This document shows positions 24,579-34,099 of a stretch of DNA of 64,000 bases, in pieces. The notes beneath the pieces were generated by a model. The model made no database searches. It had not been told where the DNA came from and saw nothing but the letters and a program-made list of their open reading frames with translations. How positions within the stretch are numbered: position 1 is the first letter of the stretch; every line of letters begins with the position of its first letter. Position numbers and translations under genes: made by a program. Source of the DNA: JBFLYZ01 sp040756415. Lineage in GTDB: Bacteria > Bacteroidota > Bacteroidia > JADZBD01. The stretch spans positions 62,001-126,000 of the forward strand of contig JBFLYZ010000001.1 in NCBI GenBank assembly GCA_040756415.1, read 5' to 3'.

Positions 24579-25933
24579 GCATTTTCTGTTTTTTCCCCGA
24601 ACTCCTTTCGTCCCCTTTCCAGGTGAGCGATGATCTGCCCGCGCATGTTGATCAGGTCAGCGATCAGCGCGGCTTTGCGCGAGAAAACCGTAAACACGGT
24701 CCAATTGCCGCGCACATTCGTGAAGCTTCTGCGGTAATAGAACGCAAAAAAGCCCGAAAGCGGCAGCAGGGCCGCGTAGGCCATGGTGATCCTCCAGTCG
24801 TTAAAAAGACGGTTGACCAGCCATATCTGGAAGGTATAGAACAGTATGAAGGTAAGCGTTCCCACGGTCATCATGAACGAGCCGTAAAACTCAGGGCGCT
24901 GCGTTGCGCGCACCGCCACCCACCAGGGTATACGAAAAGGCAGGTAATTATTGACCGCCCCGAAAAGGAAAAGCGGAAAGCCCAGGATAAGATAGATGAA
25001 GGACCCGATCAGCCTGTACAGGGGTATGCCCCCTTTCGACAGAATGCGTATGCGTGAATCATGCAGGGAAAGGCGGTCGAGCGTGTTAAGGTAATTCTCG
25101 ATCAATGCCTTTACCTCGCGCACCCGTTCGGGCTCACGCTCATAGAAATAGTGCACCGATCCGGATATGGCACGCGTGATCTCGAAATCCTTTTTCATTT
25201 CGCGGGGTGAATGGCCCAGGTCGCGAAGCAACTGGGCTTTATAGATCAGCTCGATGTTGGCCACCAGCTTATCGATCTCGGCATCCCCGATAGCCACCAC
25301 CTGCTTCTCCATGCGCCTGCGTATCTCATCGGTAAGCGCGTGGGCGGCCTTAAAGGGATCCTTCCTGTGGGCATCATAGAAATCAGACACCGGGATGGGC
25401 TCATCGATATTCATGAAAAGATCGCTCTGGAACCGGTGCGGGTTGGAAAAGTTCAGCCCTATGGTCACGATCTTAACGCCCAGCGTATAGCCGTTCCTGG
25501 CCTCAGCCCCCAGCGCCATGCGCGCGGTTCCCGTTTTTATCTTTTTGATCTTTCGGTCGGTCAGAGAAATGCCTTCAGGGAAAATAAGTATGGCCCCTCC
25601 CCGCTCCAGGTGGCTGTAGCATAGCCTGAACACATCCTCGTTCTTATGTACCTCATCGGGCGATTCCTCTGCGCGGTAAATGGGTATCATGTTGAACCTG
25701 GGCAATATCCATTTGGCGAACTTCGACCGGAAAGCTGATCCTTTGGCGATGAAATACAGCCTGCGCCTGACCATGGCCCCGATCACGATGGGATCCATGA
25801 AAGCGCTCGGGTGGTTGGCCACGATGAACAAAGGCCCCTTTTCGGGAACATGCTCCGAGCCCACCACTTCCAGCTTCCTGAAGAATACCCTGACGGTGAT
25901 GCGGAAAATGAATCTCAGAAGGGAGTAGATCAT
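24575..25933 (-). CDS. 1-acyl-sn-glycerol-3-phosphate acyltransferase-like protein (PlsC family)
   Basis: A 452-residue membrane-associated acyltransferase. Catalytic motif 1 is NHPSAFMDP (about 39-47, histidine and aspartate), with motif 3 FPEGISL (about 118-124) and a downstream V-x-x-P-like block around DEPIPVSD. It is longer than PlsC (about 240 residues). The extra C-terminal half has two or three hydrophobic segments (about 315-335, 360-395) and resembles the large Bacteroidetes glycerol-3-phosphate acyltransferase-like group. It likely acts in phospholipid or aminolipid synthesis; the acceptor is uncertain. It is divergent from the aminotransferase, with only 45 bp between starts. Confidence 0.85.
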   Translation of the reverse strand: MIYSLLRFIFRITVRVFFRKLEVVGSEHVPEKGPLFIVANHPSAFMDPIVIGAMVRRRLYFIAKGSAFRSKFAKWILPRFNMIPIYRAEESPDEVHKNEDVFRLCYSHLERGGAILIFPEGISLTDRKIKKIKTGTARMALGAEARNGYTLGVKIVTIGLNFSNPHRFQSDLFMNIDEPIPVSDFYDAHRKDPFKAAHALTDEIRRRMEKQVVAIGDAEIDKLVANIELIYKAQLLRDLGHSPREMKKDFEITRAISGSVHYFYEREPERVREVKALIENYLNTLDRLSLHDSRIRILSKGGIPLYRLIGSFIYLILGFPLFLFGAVNNYLPFRIPWWVAVRATQRPEFYGSFMMTVGTLTFILFYTFQIWLVNRLFNDWRITMAYAALLPLSGFFAFYYRRSFTNVRGNWTVFTVFSRKAALIADLINMRGQIIAHLERGRKEFGEKTENA

Positions 25934-25978
25934 TCGTTACGAATATACATATTTGAGAATTCATGCTAGTTTTGCCGG

Positions 25979-27172
25979 GTGAACACCCAGCGCGAAATTT
26001 TCTTCCGCCACCTGGCCCAGACCAGCGCTTCTCCCCTCGCCCTCGAAATAGAAAAAGGCGAAGGCGTTTACCTCTTTGACCGCAGCGGGAAGAAGTACAT
26101 CGATCTTATTTCCGGCATCTCGGTCAGCAGCCTGGGGCACGGCCACCCGGCCGTCATTTCGGCCCTGAAGGAACAGCTCGACAGGAACCTGCACCTGATG
26201 GTTTATGGCGAATACGTGCAATCCCCGCAGGTGGAGTACGCCCGTCTGCTCTGCTCGCGGCTGCCCGAAAAGCTATCGGCTGTCTATTTCGTGAACTCGG
26301 GTGCCGAAGCCATTGAAGGCGCCATGAAGCTGGCCAAGCGCTATACCGGGAGGACGGAGATCATTTCATTCCGCAACGCCTATCATGGCAGCACGCAGGG
26401 CGCGCTGAGCATCATGGGCAGCGAGGAGTTCAGGAACGCCTTCCGCCCCCTCCTGCCCGATGTGCGCATGCTCGATTTCAATGACGAAGCGGGGCTGGAT
26501 CACATCACCGCAAAGACCGCTGCCGTGTTCGCTGAACCCCTGCAGGCCGAGGCGGGCGCGATCCTTCCCGAAAAAGAGTTCCTCAAAAAGCTAAGGAAGA
26601 GGTGCGATGAGGCGGGCGCTTTGCTTGTGTTCGATGAGGCGCAAACGGGAATGGCGCGTACCGGCAGGCTCTTTGCCTTTGAGCATGACCACGCGATTCC
26701 AGATATACTCTGCCTGGCCAAAGCACTGGGAGGAGGACTGCCGCTGGGGGCCTTCATCTCCTCTTCATCCATAATGGGTTCGCTGAGCAGCCACCCACCG
26801 CTTGGCCACATCACCACCTTCGGTGGGCACCCCCTTTCCTGTGCGGCAGGGCAAGCGGCTTTGCGCACCATACTGGAAGAGGGACTGGCGGAAAAGGTAA
26901 AGGAAAAAGAAAAGCTCTTCAGGAAACTGCTGGTCCACCCCGACATCAGGCAAGTGCGCGGCAAAGGCCTGCTCATCGCGCTCGAATTTGAAAGCGAAGA
27001 GCTGAACAAAAAAATAATCGCGCAATGCATCGCAAACGGGGTGATCACTGACTGGTTCCTCTTCAACGCGCGCTCCATGCGCATCGCGCCACCGCTGACC
27101 ATTACCGAAGATGAAATAAACGCTGCGTGCGCGCTGATCCTGCGCTCGGTGAACGAGGTTATATCACGTTGA
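25979..27172 (+). CDS. Class III PLP aminotransferase (acetylornithine/ornithine type)
   Basis: A 397-residue fold-type I aminotransferase. It starts with GTG at 25979, which gives MNTQREIFFRHLAQTS, the usual beginning of this group. Seen features are GISVSSLGHGHP, NSGAEAIEGAMKLAKRYTG (phosphate binding), FRNAYHGSTQGAL, the cofactor aspartate in LVFDEAQTGMARTG and the PLP lysine K248 in CLAKALGGGLPLG. Members act on acetylornithine, ornithine or gamma-aminobutyrate; with no arginine genes nearby the substrate is undetermined. Its stop lies 14 bp inside the convergent DUF1573 gene. Confidence 0.88.
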   Translation: MNTQREIFFRHLAQTSASPLALEIEKGEGVYLFDRSGKKYIDLISGISVSSLGHGHPAVISALKEQLDRNLHLMVYGEYVQSPQVEYARLLCSRLPEKLSAVYFVNSGAEAIEGAMKLAKRYTGRTEIISFRNAYHGSTQGALSIMGSEEFRNAFRPLLPDVRMLDFNDEAGLDHITAKTAAVFAEPLQAEAGAILPEKEFLKKLRKRCDEAGALLVFDEAQTGMARTGRLFAFEHDHAIPDILCLAKALGGGLPLGAFISSSSIMGSLSSHPPLGHITTFGGHPLSCAAGQAALRTILEEGLAEKVKEKEKLFRKLLVHPDIRQVRGKGLLIALEFESEELNKKIIAQCIANGVITDWFLFNARSMRIAPPLTITEDEINAACALILRSVNEVISR

Positions 27173-27569
27173 CCTTGATCTTGAGGAAGGCGACCTTGGG
27201 CTTGCCGTTATAGATGATCTGCACCTTTTTCTCATTCAGCCCCTTTCTTCCCTTGCTGTCGAAGGTGACCACGATCTTTTCCTCCTCGCCCGGCTTTATC
27301 GGCTCGGCAGGGTATTCGGAAGCGGTGCAGCCGCAGTTCGCATCCACCTTGACGATGATCAGGTCTGCGCTCCCCGTGTTCTTGAACCTGAACTCGTGCG
27401 AAACGGTCTGCCCCTCGCGGATCGTACCGAAGTTATGCTCTTTCTTTTCGAAGGTCATGATGGCCACCCCGCCCGAATTCACATTGGGTTTTGGGGTTTC
27501 ATCTGGCGATCCCTGTTCACCGGAACAGGCGGAAAGGATAAGTGAGAACCACAAATAAGCCTTTTTCAT
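27159..27569 (-). CDS. DUF1573 lipoprotein
   Basis: A 136-residue lipoprotein. The lipobox is SLILSAC with the lipidated cysteine at C15, followed by a Pro/Asp/Gly-rich linker. The DUF1573 immunoglobulin-like domain is recognised by FEKKEHNFGTIREGQTVSHEFRF, FKNTGSADLIIVKVDANCGCT and YPAEPIKPGEEEKIVVTFDS. These proteins are abundant in Bacteroidetes and resemble ASH/MSP-like domains; their function is poorly known. It ends the minus-strand block with the CoA-binding and MFS genes, 7 bp after the CoA-binding gene. Confidence 0.88.
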   Translation of the reverse strand: MKKAYLWFSLILSACSGEQGSPDETPKPNVNSGGVAIMTFEKKEHNFGTIREGQTVSHEFRFKNTGSADLIIVKVDANCGCTASEYPAEPIKPGEEEKIVVTFDSKGRKGLNEKKVQIIYNGKPKVAFLKIKVNVI

Positions 27570-27576
27570 AAACCGA

Positions 27577-27939
27577 TCAGTAATTACCTATGGATAACAT
27601 GGTCAGCGTACAGGCATGCAGCACCTCGATATGGTTCTCTGCGCACTTTTTTTCGAAATCGGGGTTCTCCGCGCCCGGGTTGAAAATGATGCGCCTGGGC
27701 TTCAACGAAAGAATGTAATCGTACAAAGGCGGCTGGTTCCGGGCTCCCACGTACATGGTTACGGTATCCACATCATCGACAGGAGGCTGGCCCTTGTGGA
27801 TCTTGGTCTCCCCTATCCAGCCTTCTTTGAGGCCTACCGCCACAACCGGTATTTTACGCTGCTGCAGCGACCGCACCGCGGCATAGGCGTAGCGCTCGGG
27901 ATTATCGGTTGCTCCGATAACAACTGTTTTTTTGCTCAT
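27577..27939 (-). CDS. CoA-binding protein (YccU-type)
   Basis: A 120-residue single Rossmann-fold CoA-binding domain. The N-terminal nucleotide loop is VIGATDNPERYAYAAVRSL, with the later VDTVTMYVGARNQPP and IIFNPGAENPDFEKKC segments matching the CoA_binding_2 family, in which a conserved cysteine often forms a mixed disulfide with CoA. The physiological role is not established. It is 43 bp after the MFS transporter gene and 7 bp before the DUF1573 gene. Confidence 0.88.
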   Translation of the reverse strand: MSKKTVVIGATDNPERYAYAAVRSLQQRKIPVVAVGLKEGWIGETKIHKGQPPVDDVDTVTMYVGARNQPPLYDYILSLKPRRIIFNPGAENPDFEKKCAENHIEVLHACTLTMLSIGNY

Positions 27940-27982
27940 TTTTCAACGCAGAACCCTTCAAGCGGCAGCCTGCTGCACAAAG

Positions 27983-29209
27983 TTAATCAACCTCCATGTA
28001 ATCCAGGTCCTTTCCATGGCTTTCTTTTACCAGGAATATACCCGTAAAGGACAAGGCCATACAGGCCGCGCCTACGATGATACCGGCCAGCACCAGCCCG
28101 TTCTCCGGCCTGAGCTGGGCTATGCAATAGCTGATCAGCACCGTGGTGCCCCGCACGAAATTCGGAGCCGTAGTGGTAACCGTGGCGCGCAGGTTGGTGC
28201 CGAACGATTCGGACGAAACCGTCATGAACACCGCCCAAAGGCCGCCCATCGAAATGCCGGACATGAAAATAATGGTATAGAAAAAGGCCGCGCTCATACC
28301 GGGAATTGTAAAATACAAGCCGCAAAACAGGGTGAGCGAGCCCACGGCCAGCGCCAGCGATCTTTTCCTTGAGCTTAATTTCTGGCTGATCCATCCGAAC
28401 AGCAGGCTGCCGAGCGAGGCGCCTATATAATGGAAAGTGACCGATTTGGCCCCGGTAACCTCACCGTTCACGCCCAGCTCACTGGCGTAGGCCGCAGCAT
28501 GGATCGTCAACTGGCTGATCACGTACCACACCGGGATGCCTATGGCGATACAGGCCAGGTAGGTCTTCAGGCGCTGGCCGTTGGTGAACAGGCTCAGGAA
28601 ATCGCCCCTCCTTACCTTCTCCGCCTTGGTTTTTTCATACATACCCGATTCGTAGACGCTGATACGAAGGGCCAGCAGCAGCAGGCCCAATCCTCCTCCC
28701 ACCCAGTACGCCACGCGCCAGTCGAACAGGTCGGCCACCATGAAACCCAGCACCGCTCCCAGGATACCTATACCCGAAACAATGCTCGCCCCCATACCTC
28801 TCGTCTCCTTGGTCATTACCTCCGATACCAGGGTAATACCTATTCCCAGCTCACCGGCAAGGCCCACGCCCGCTATAAAGCGCATCCATTCATATTGAGT
28901 TACGTTCTGAACAAAGCCGTTGGCGATGTTAGCCAGCGAATACATGAGAATAGTAAGAAATAAGGTGGAAAGACGCCCTTTCTTATCGCCCAGAATCCCC
29001 CAGATGATGCCTCCCAGCAGCATGCCCCACATCTGCATATCAAGCAGGTGGGTCCCCACCGCGAACATATCCTCCTCCTTCACCCCAATGCCGCGCAGGC
29101 TGGGATCCTTAACGATACCGAACAGGATCAGGTCGTAGATATCCACGAAATAACCCAGGGCGGCAACGATCACCACCATGTTAAAAGGATTCCTGTTCGA
29201 TGCGATCAT
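27983..29209 (-). CDS. MFS transporter (sugar/metabolite:H+ symporter-like)
   Basis: A 408-residue transporter with twelve predicted hydrophobic segments. The first begins MIASNRNPFNMVVIVAALGYFVDIYDL, with the conserved aspartates of the sugar-porter/AAHS type. The loop 2-3 signature is GILGDKKGRLST, and helix 4-5 has RFIAGVGLAGELGIGITLVSE. The start at 29209 avoids an extra hydrophobic 18-residue extension that would arise from the in-frame ATG at 29263. The substrate cannot be inferred. It is the first gene of the minus-strand trio and divergent from the BNR-repeat cargo. Confidence 0.87.
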   Translation of the reverse strand: MIASNRNPFNMVVIVAALGYFVDIYDLILFGIVKDPSLRGIGVKEEDMFAVGTHLLDMQMWGMLLGGIIWGILGDKKGRLSTLFLTILMYSLANIANGFVQNVTQYEWMRFIAGVGLAGELGIGITLVSEVMTKETRGMGASIVSGIGILGAVLGFMVADLFDWRVAYWVGGGLGLLLLALRISVYESGMYEKTKAEKVRRGDFLSLFTNGQRLKTYLACIAIGIPVWYVISQLTIHAAAYASELGVNGEVTGAKSVTFHYIGASLGSLLFGWISQKLSSRKRSLALAVGSLTLFCGLYFTIPGMSAAFFYTIIFMSGISMGGLWAVFMTVSSESFGTNLRATVTTTAPNFVRGTTVLISYCIAQLRPENGLVLAGIIVGAACMALSFTGIFLVKESHGKDLDYMEVD

Positions 29210-29295
29210 AGAAGCCAAAAATAGAAAAAGATTGTTTAAACCGCTGGCTGCGGCATAGATCAAATATTTTTAACTTTAACACAATATACACGCTC

Positions 29296-30852
29296 ATGAA
29301 AAAAACCCTGCTTCTCGCCTCTTTGCTTATCTCTTTATCCTCACTTTCCCAAAGCGACCAGAACATTACCGGCAGCACCCCGCGCGAAACGGAGCCTTAT
29401 ATCGCGGTCAATCCCGCCAACCCAAGCAATCTGATAGCGGCCTGGATGTCGCTTACCTTCCCGTTCAAGATCGTGACCAAGGCCTCGTTTGACGGAGGCG
29501 TCACCTGGGGAAACGTCAACTACCTGCCTCACTTTTCCAGCAGCTTCACTATTACCTCGGCCGATGTTTCCATCGCCTTCAACAGTGCGGGCACCGCTTT
29601 TATCAGCTACGTGGATTATAAGATCACGCTCGATTCGGGCTTTGTTCGCGTGGCCAGGTCGTCCAACGGGGGCGTTTCCTGGGACCCTCCTGTAAACGCC
29701 ATCGATGCCCTTTCCCAGCCCGATCTTCCAGTAGACCGGCCCTGGATCGTATGCGACCAGAGCAGTTCGCCTTACAGCGGCCGCCTCTACCTCCTGAGCA
29801 AAAGCTACTGGGGCGCTGCTCCACCGCATAAAATATGGCTGAGCATCTCTTCCGACAGCGGGGCTACTTTCTCTCCTATAGTGCGGCTCGACAACCCCAT
29901 TGCCATTGGCAGCCTTACTAACATCATGGTCACGCCAACCGTAGGCGCTGACGGCACCTTTTACGGAGCTTACATGTCGTGGGACACCTCGCAAAGCCCC
30001 TTTGTGCGCATGATCTGCACCCGCTCGACCGATGGCGGCAGCACCTTCACGCAGTCTACCATCGGCTTTCCTGTTTCAGGATCGGCCATTACCGATACCC
30101 TTTACCAGGGCAGTTATTCGCTCTCGGCCAACCCGGCCGACCCCAACAACCTCGTCTTCCAGGTGACCGATGCGCGGAACGGGGACCCCGACATACTGGC
30201 GCTCAACTCCAACAATGCGGGGCTGAGCTGGTACGCTGTCCCCATCCGCGTGAATGACGACAGCCTGGGCAACGGCATCGGGCAGGACATGTCGTGGGGA
30301 GCTTTTGCGCCCAACGGGGTGTACGCAGTGGCCTGGCGCGACCGCAGGAACGGCCTGCCCAACGATACTTCCGACTTTGAGATCTACACGGCCGTATCGC
30401 TTGACGGGGGCGCCACCTTCAAACCCAACTTCTGCCTCAGCTCAGCGCAATCGCCCTACATCAACATTACGCGAGGCAATGATTTCCTGGGCCTGTGCCT
30501 GAGCGGCAATTACCTCTTCGCTGCGTGGAGCGATCTCCGCAACGGCAATCCCAACCGCGAAGATATCTACGTCAGAAAAGTGAGCATCAACACCCTGGCT
30601 TCCGCTGATGACAGCGGCATATCCGGCAACGGCATCAGCGTGTTTCCCAATCCCAATCCCGGTGAGTTCACGCTGAACCTGGACAGGAGCAGCACTGTAG
30701 CCATCTGCGACCTTTACGGAAGGCAACTGTTGCTGACCGGGCTGGACAAGGGAAACACCCTGCTGAAGACCGACCTGGCAGGGGGCACTTATGTGCTCAG
30801 GGTATGGAACGAAACGGGGATATTCACCCGGAAAATAATCGTATTTAAGTGA
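29296..30852 (+). CDS. Secreted BNR/Asp-box repeat protein with type A T9SS sorting domain
   Basis: A 518-residue exported protein. A signal peptide (MKKTLLLASLLISLSSLSQ) precedes a six-bladed propeller-like body with several Asp-box motifs (SFDGGVTW, SSNGGVSW, SSDSGATF, STDGGSTF, SLDGGATF), as in sialidases and exo-glycosidases. The catalytic arginine triad and Tyr/Glu pair of true sialidases cannot be identified with confidence, so enzymatic activity is unproven. The C-terminus VFPNPNPGEFTLNLD, VAICDLYGRQLLL and LAGGTYVLRV is a type A T9SS sorting domain. addA begins 9 bp after its stop. Confidence 0.88.
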   Translation: MKKTLLLASLLISLSSLSQSDQNITGSTPRETEPYIAVNPANPSNLIAAWMSLTFPFKIVTKASFDGGVTWGNVNYLPHFSSSFTITSADVSIAFNSAGTAFISYVDYKITLDSGFVRVARSSNGGVSWDPPVNAIDALSQPDLPVDRPWIVCDQSSSPYSGRLYLLSKSYWGAAPPHKIWLSISSDSGATFSPIVRLDNPIAIGSLTNIMVTPTVGADGTFYGAYMSWDTSQSPFVRMICTRSTDGGSTFTQSTIGFPVSGSAITDTLYQGSYSLSANPADPNNLVFQVTDARNGDPDILALNSNNAGLSWYAVPIRVNDDSLGNGIGQDMSWGAFAPNGVYAVAWRDRRNGLPNDTSDFEIYTAVSLDGGATFKPNFCLSSAQSPYINITRGNDFLGLCLSGNYLFAAWSDLRNGNPNREDIYVRKVSINTLASADDSGISGNGISVFPNPNPGEFTLNLDRSSTVAICDLYGRQLLLTGLDKGNTLLKTDLAGGTYVLRVWNETGIFTRKIIVFK

Positions 30853-30861
30853 GGACCTGCC

Positions 30862-33800
30862 GTGCCGAATAAGAATTTCACCGTTTACCGCTCTTCTGCC
30901 GGATCGGGAAAGACCTTTACGCTTGTTAAAGAATACCTGAAGCTCGCCCTATCGGATGAGGCCGATCCCCCGCGCAGGTTCAGGCATATCCTGGCCATTA
31001 CCTTTACCAATAAGGCCGCGGCCGAGATGAAGGAGCGTATCATCCGCATGCTCAAGGACATCTCGGACGCTGACCGCTCCGTACAGGGAAGCGCGCGCAC
31101 CATGCTGGAGCAGATCGCTGCCGAAACGGGCCGGCCCAGGCACGAGATCACTGCGAAGGCCGAAAAAGTGCTCCAGGCCATCCTGCATAACTATTCCGAC
31201 TTTGCCATCGGCACCATCGACAGCTTTATCCACAGCATCATACGCACCTTCGCGCACGACCTGCATATTCCGCTGAACTTCGAGATCGAGATGGACGAGC
31301 AGAAGCTGCTCTCGCAGGTGATCGATGTGCTGGTGAGCCGTATCGGCTCTGACGACAAACTGACCCGGATGCTGGTCGCCTTTGCGGAAGACAGGGCCGA
31401 TGACGAGATGAACTGGCATATCGAGAGCAGCCTGAACGATTTCGCCCTCAACCTGCTGAAAGAAGACGGCATCGCTCACCTGGAAAGGATCAAAACCCTT
31501 ACGCTCGATGATTTTGCGCAGATCCGCGAAACGCTGGTAAAGGAGCGCAGACTGTTCGAAACACGCATACAGCAACAGGCGCAGAAAGCGCATGAGCTGA
31601 TCCGCTCCTCCGGCCTTCGCCATGAAGCTTTTTACCAGGCCGGCAAAGGCATCAGCGCCTGGTTCGAAAAGCTTGCGAACGGAAATATGCTGGACCCCGG
31701 GCCGAACAGCTATGTGCATAAAACGGTGGCCGAAGACAAGTGGCATGGCGGGAAAAGCAGCGCGGAAGAGAAACAGCTCGTTGAGCGGATCAAGCCCGCC
31801 CTCGCTGAAGCGTACCAGGCCATCTGCAGCATGACCGAGCGCGAGTACCCGCGCTACGTCCTTTTCGGACTGATCTATCGCAATATCTATCCCCTGGCCG
31901 TGCTCAACGAGATCGAAAAGCTGCTGCTTGAATACAAAAAAGAGAACAACATCCTGCATATCTCCGAATTCAACCGCATCATCTCCGGGATCGTGCTGAG
32001 CCAGCCCGTACCTTTCATTTACGAGCGGATAGGCGAAAAATACAACCACTACCTGCTCGATGAGTTCCAGGATACTTCCGTTATGCAGTGGCACAACCTG
32101 CTTCCCCTCATCGAGAATTCCCTGGCCGGGAACCATTTTAACATGATCGTAGGTGACGGCAAGCAGGCCATCTACCGGTGGCGTGGCGGTGAGGTGGAGC
32201 AGTTCGCCCGCCTGCCCGAGCTGATCGCCAAAGACGGCAATCCCATCCTGCTCGAGCGGGAGCAGGCCCTCAGGAACCATTTCATCGGGCGGACCCTGTC
32301 GGGCAATTTCAGGAGCAAGGCCGAGATCGTGGATTTCAACAACCGTTTCTTCCGTTTTGTCGCCAGCACCTTCCGCGAAGAGACCGGCCATGTGTACGGC
32401 AGCCCCGAACAGGAATTCGACCCCAAGAACACAGGCGGGCTGGTTACGCTCGAGTTCCTGGAAAAAGAAGAGGAAAAAGCCCTTTCCAGGACCCTATCCC
32501 TGATCCATGAGCTGCTGGAGGATGGCTTCGAGCCGGGCGATATTGCCCTGCTGGTGCGCTCCAACAAAGAAGGGGCCTTGCTGGCCGGTTTCCTCTCAGC
32601 CAATCATGTGCCGGTGGTCTCCTCCGAATCCCTTCTGCTCAAGTATTCACCCGAGATCAATTTCGTGCTCGCCTTCCTGCAGTTCGTGAACGATCCGGCC
32701 GACAGCATTGCAAAGGCCTCTCTGCTGAATTACCTGGCCGCCTGCGGAAAGGTGAAGGAGCCCGGCCGCAACACGTTGCTGCAGCTTGCAGGGAAAGACA
32801 CGGCCGCTTTCAGGGAATACCTGGTGCGCGAAGGATACCGGGTCAATACGTATTACCTGGCTAAAATGCCCCTGTACGAGCTGTGCGAGGAAGCCATTCG
32901 CCTTTTCGGGCTGAAGAATGGCGTGTACCTGCGCTTTTTCCTGGAAGAAGTGCTGGCCTACACCACGCGGTTCAGCAATAACCTGGGCGAATTCCTCGAC
33001 TGGTGGAGCGAGCGGCAGGAACAGGCATCGGTGATCGTGAGCGAAAGTATGAACGCGGTGAACATCCTGACCATACACAAATCGAAAGGCCTGGAGTTTC
33101 CAGCGGTGATCATGCCCTTTGCCAACTGGAAGATGAGCAAAGGGAAAAGAGACATCTGGATCCATCCGGCCGATGAAAAGATACAAAACCTGGGAACGGC
33201 ACTGGTACCGCTCAGCCCGCAGCTCGAGCGCACCGCTTTCGGCCAGGCCTATCGTGAAGAGAAAAGCAAGGCTTTTCTGGATAACATCAACGTGCTTTAC
33301 GTAGCGATGACGCGCGCGGCAGAACGGCTGTATATGCTCACCTCGCCTCCCCAGCCCCTCAAGGACCTTTCCCGGCTTTTTATCTCTTACCTCGAACACG
33401 AAGGGTCGTGGGACAGCGCTCGAACGGTGTATAACTTCGGTGAAAAGAGCCCGCGCGTGAAAAAACCGCGCGCTGGGACCAGGCATTTTGCCCAGGCCGA
33501 ACTGGTGGCTGCCGGCTGGAGGGAGAAGCTGAAGATACGTACCAGCTCTGCCGATGTATGGGAAAGTGAAGGAGAGGAGAAAAAGACCCGCGGCCTTTTG
33601 CTTCACTATGCCCTGTCGAAGATAAAGACACGTGAGGATATCCCGCAAGCGGTTCATGCCATGCTTGCCGAAGGCATGATCGGCCGGGAAGAGGCCGGAG
33701 CCCTCATCCAGCGCATCACTTCCCTGCTGGACCACGAAGAAATAGGCCTTTTCTTTGATGGCGAATCAGACATGCGCTCCGAATCCGATATCATTCTGCC

Positions 33801-34002
33801 CGGGGGCGAGGTGCTTCGTCCCGACCGCGTGATCATACGCAGCGACAAGGTCATCGTGCTCGATTACAAAACAGGAAAGGCCGATGAAAAATACAAAACA
33901 CAACTGGGCAGGTATGTGGCCCTCCTGGGCCAGATGGGGTTCGGCAAGGTGGAAGGCTACCTGGTTTATACCGCTGAAGGCCGCCTCGAGCGTGCGGTAT
34001 GA
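30862..34002 (+). CDS. addA: AddA-like UvrD helicase-nuclease subunit
   Basis: A 1046-residue superfamily 1 helicase fused to a RecB-type nuclease. It starts with GTG at 30862 (MPNKNFTVYR). Walker A is SSAGSGKT (11-18), the Walker B region is LLDEFQDTS (about 394-402), and GDGKQAIYRWRGG is motif III. LTIHKSKGLEF and NVLYVAMTRA are motifs V and VI. The C-terminal PD-(D/E)xK nuclease is seen as LRPDRVIIRSDKVIVLDYKTG and QLGRY. AddAB processes double-strand breaks for RecA loading. Its partner lies 2.5 kb downstream rather than adjacent, separated by an M13 peptidase gene. Confidence 0.9.
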   Translation: MPNKNFTVYRSSAGSGKTFTLVKEYLKLALSDEADPPRRFRHILAITFTNKAAAEMKERIIRMLKDISDADRSVQGSARTMLEQIAAETGRPRHEITAKAEKVLQAILHNYSDFAIGTIDSFIHSIIRTFAHDLHIPLNFEIEMDEQKLLSQVIDVLVSRIGSDDKLTRMLVAFAEDRADDEMNWHIESSLNDFALNLLKEDGIAHLERIKTLTLDDFAQIRETLVKERRLFETRIQQQAQKAHELIRSSGLRHEAFYQAGKGISAWFEKLANGNMLDPGPNSYVHKTVAEDKWHGGKSSAEEKQLVERIKPALAEAYQAICSMTEREYPRYVLFGLIYRNIYPLAVLNEIEKLLLEYKKENNILHISEFNRIISGIVLSQPVPFIYERIGEKYNHYLLDEFQDTSVMQWHNLLPLIENSLAGNHFNMIVGDGKQAIYRWRGGEVEQFARLPELIAKDGNPILLEREQALRNHFIGRTLSGNFRSKAEIVDFNNRFFRFVASTFREETGHVYGSPEQEFDPKNTGGLVTLEFLEKEEEKALSRTLSLIHELLEDGFEPGDIALLVRSNKEGALLAGFLSANHVPVVSSESLLLKYSPEINFVLAFLQFVNDPADSIAKASLLNYLAACGKVKEPGRNTLLQLAGKDTAAFREYLVREGYRVNTYYLAKMPLYELCEEAIRLFGLKNGVYLRFFLEEVLAYTTRFSNNLGEFLDWWSERQEQASVIVSESMNAVNILTIHKSKGLEFPAVIMPFANWKMSKGKRDIWIHPADEKIQNLGTALVPLSPQLERTAFGQAYREEKSKAFLDNINVLYVAMTRAAERLYMLTSPPQPLKDLSRLFISYLEHEGSWDSARTVYNFGEKSPRVKKPRAGTRHFAQAELVAAGWREKLKIRTSSADVWESEGEEKKTRGLLLHYALSKIKTREDIPQAVHAMLAEGMIGREEAGALIQRITSLLDHEEIGLFFDGESDMRSESDIILPGGEVLRPDRVIIRSDKVIVLDYKTGKADEKYKTQLGRYVALLGQMGFGKVEGYLVYTAEGRLERAV

Positions 34003-34099
34003 CCTCCCGTCATGGTTAGCTGCCGTTCAAAAAAAGATTGGCCCCGTTTCGCTGGATATTTCTATCTTGCCCCTCGTTAAATCATTCAAAAAACGGAAC

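Noticed and set aside
30949..32391. A 480-codon open frame antisense to addA
   Set aside because: The sense frame holds helicase motifs throughout; the antisense has no domain, no start context and no promoter.
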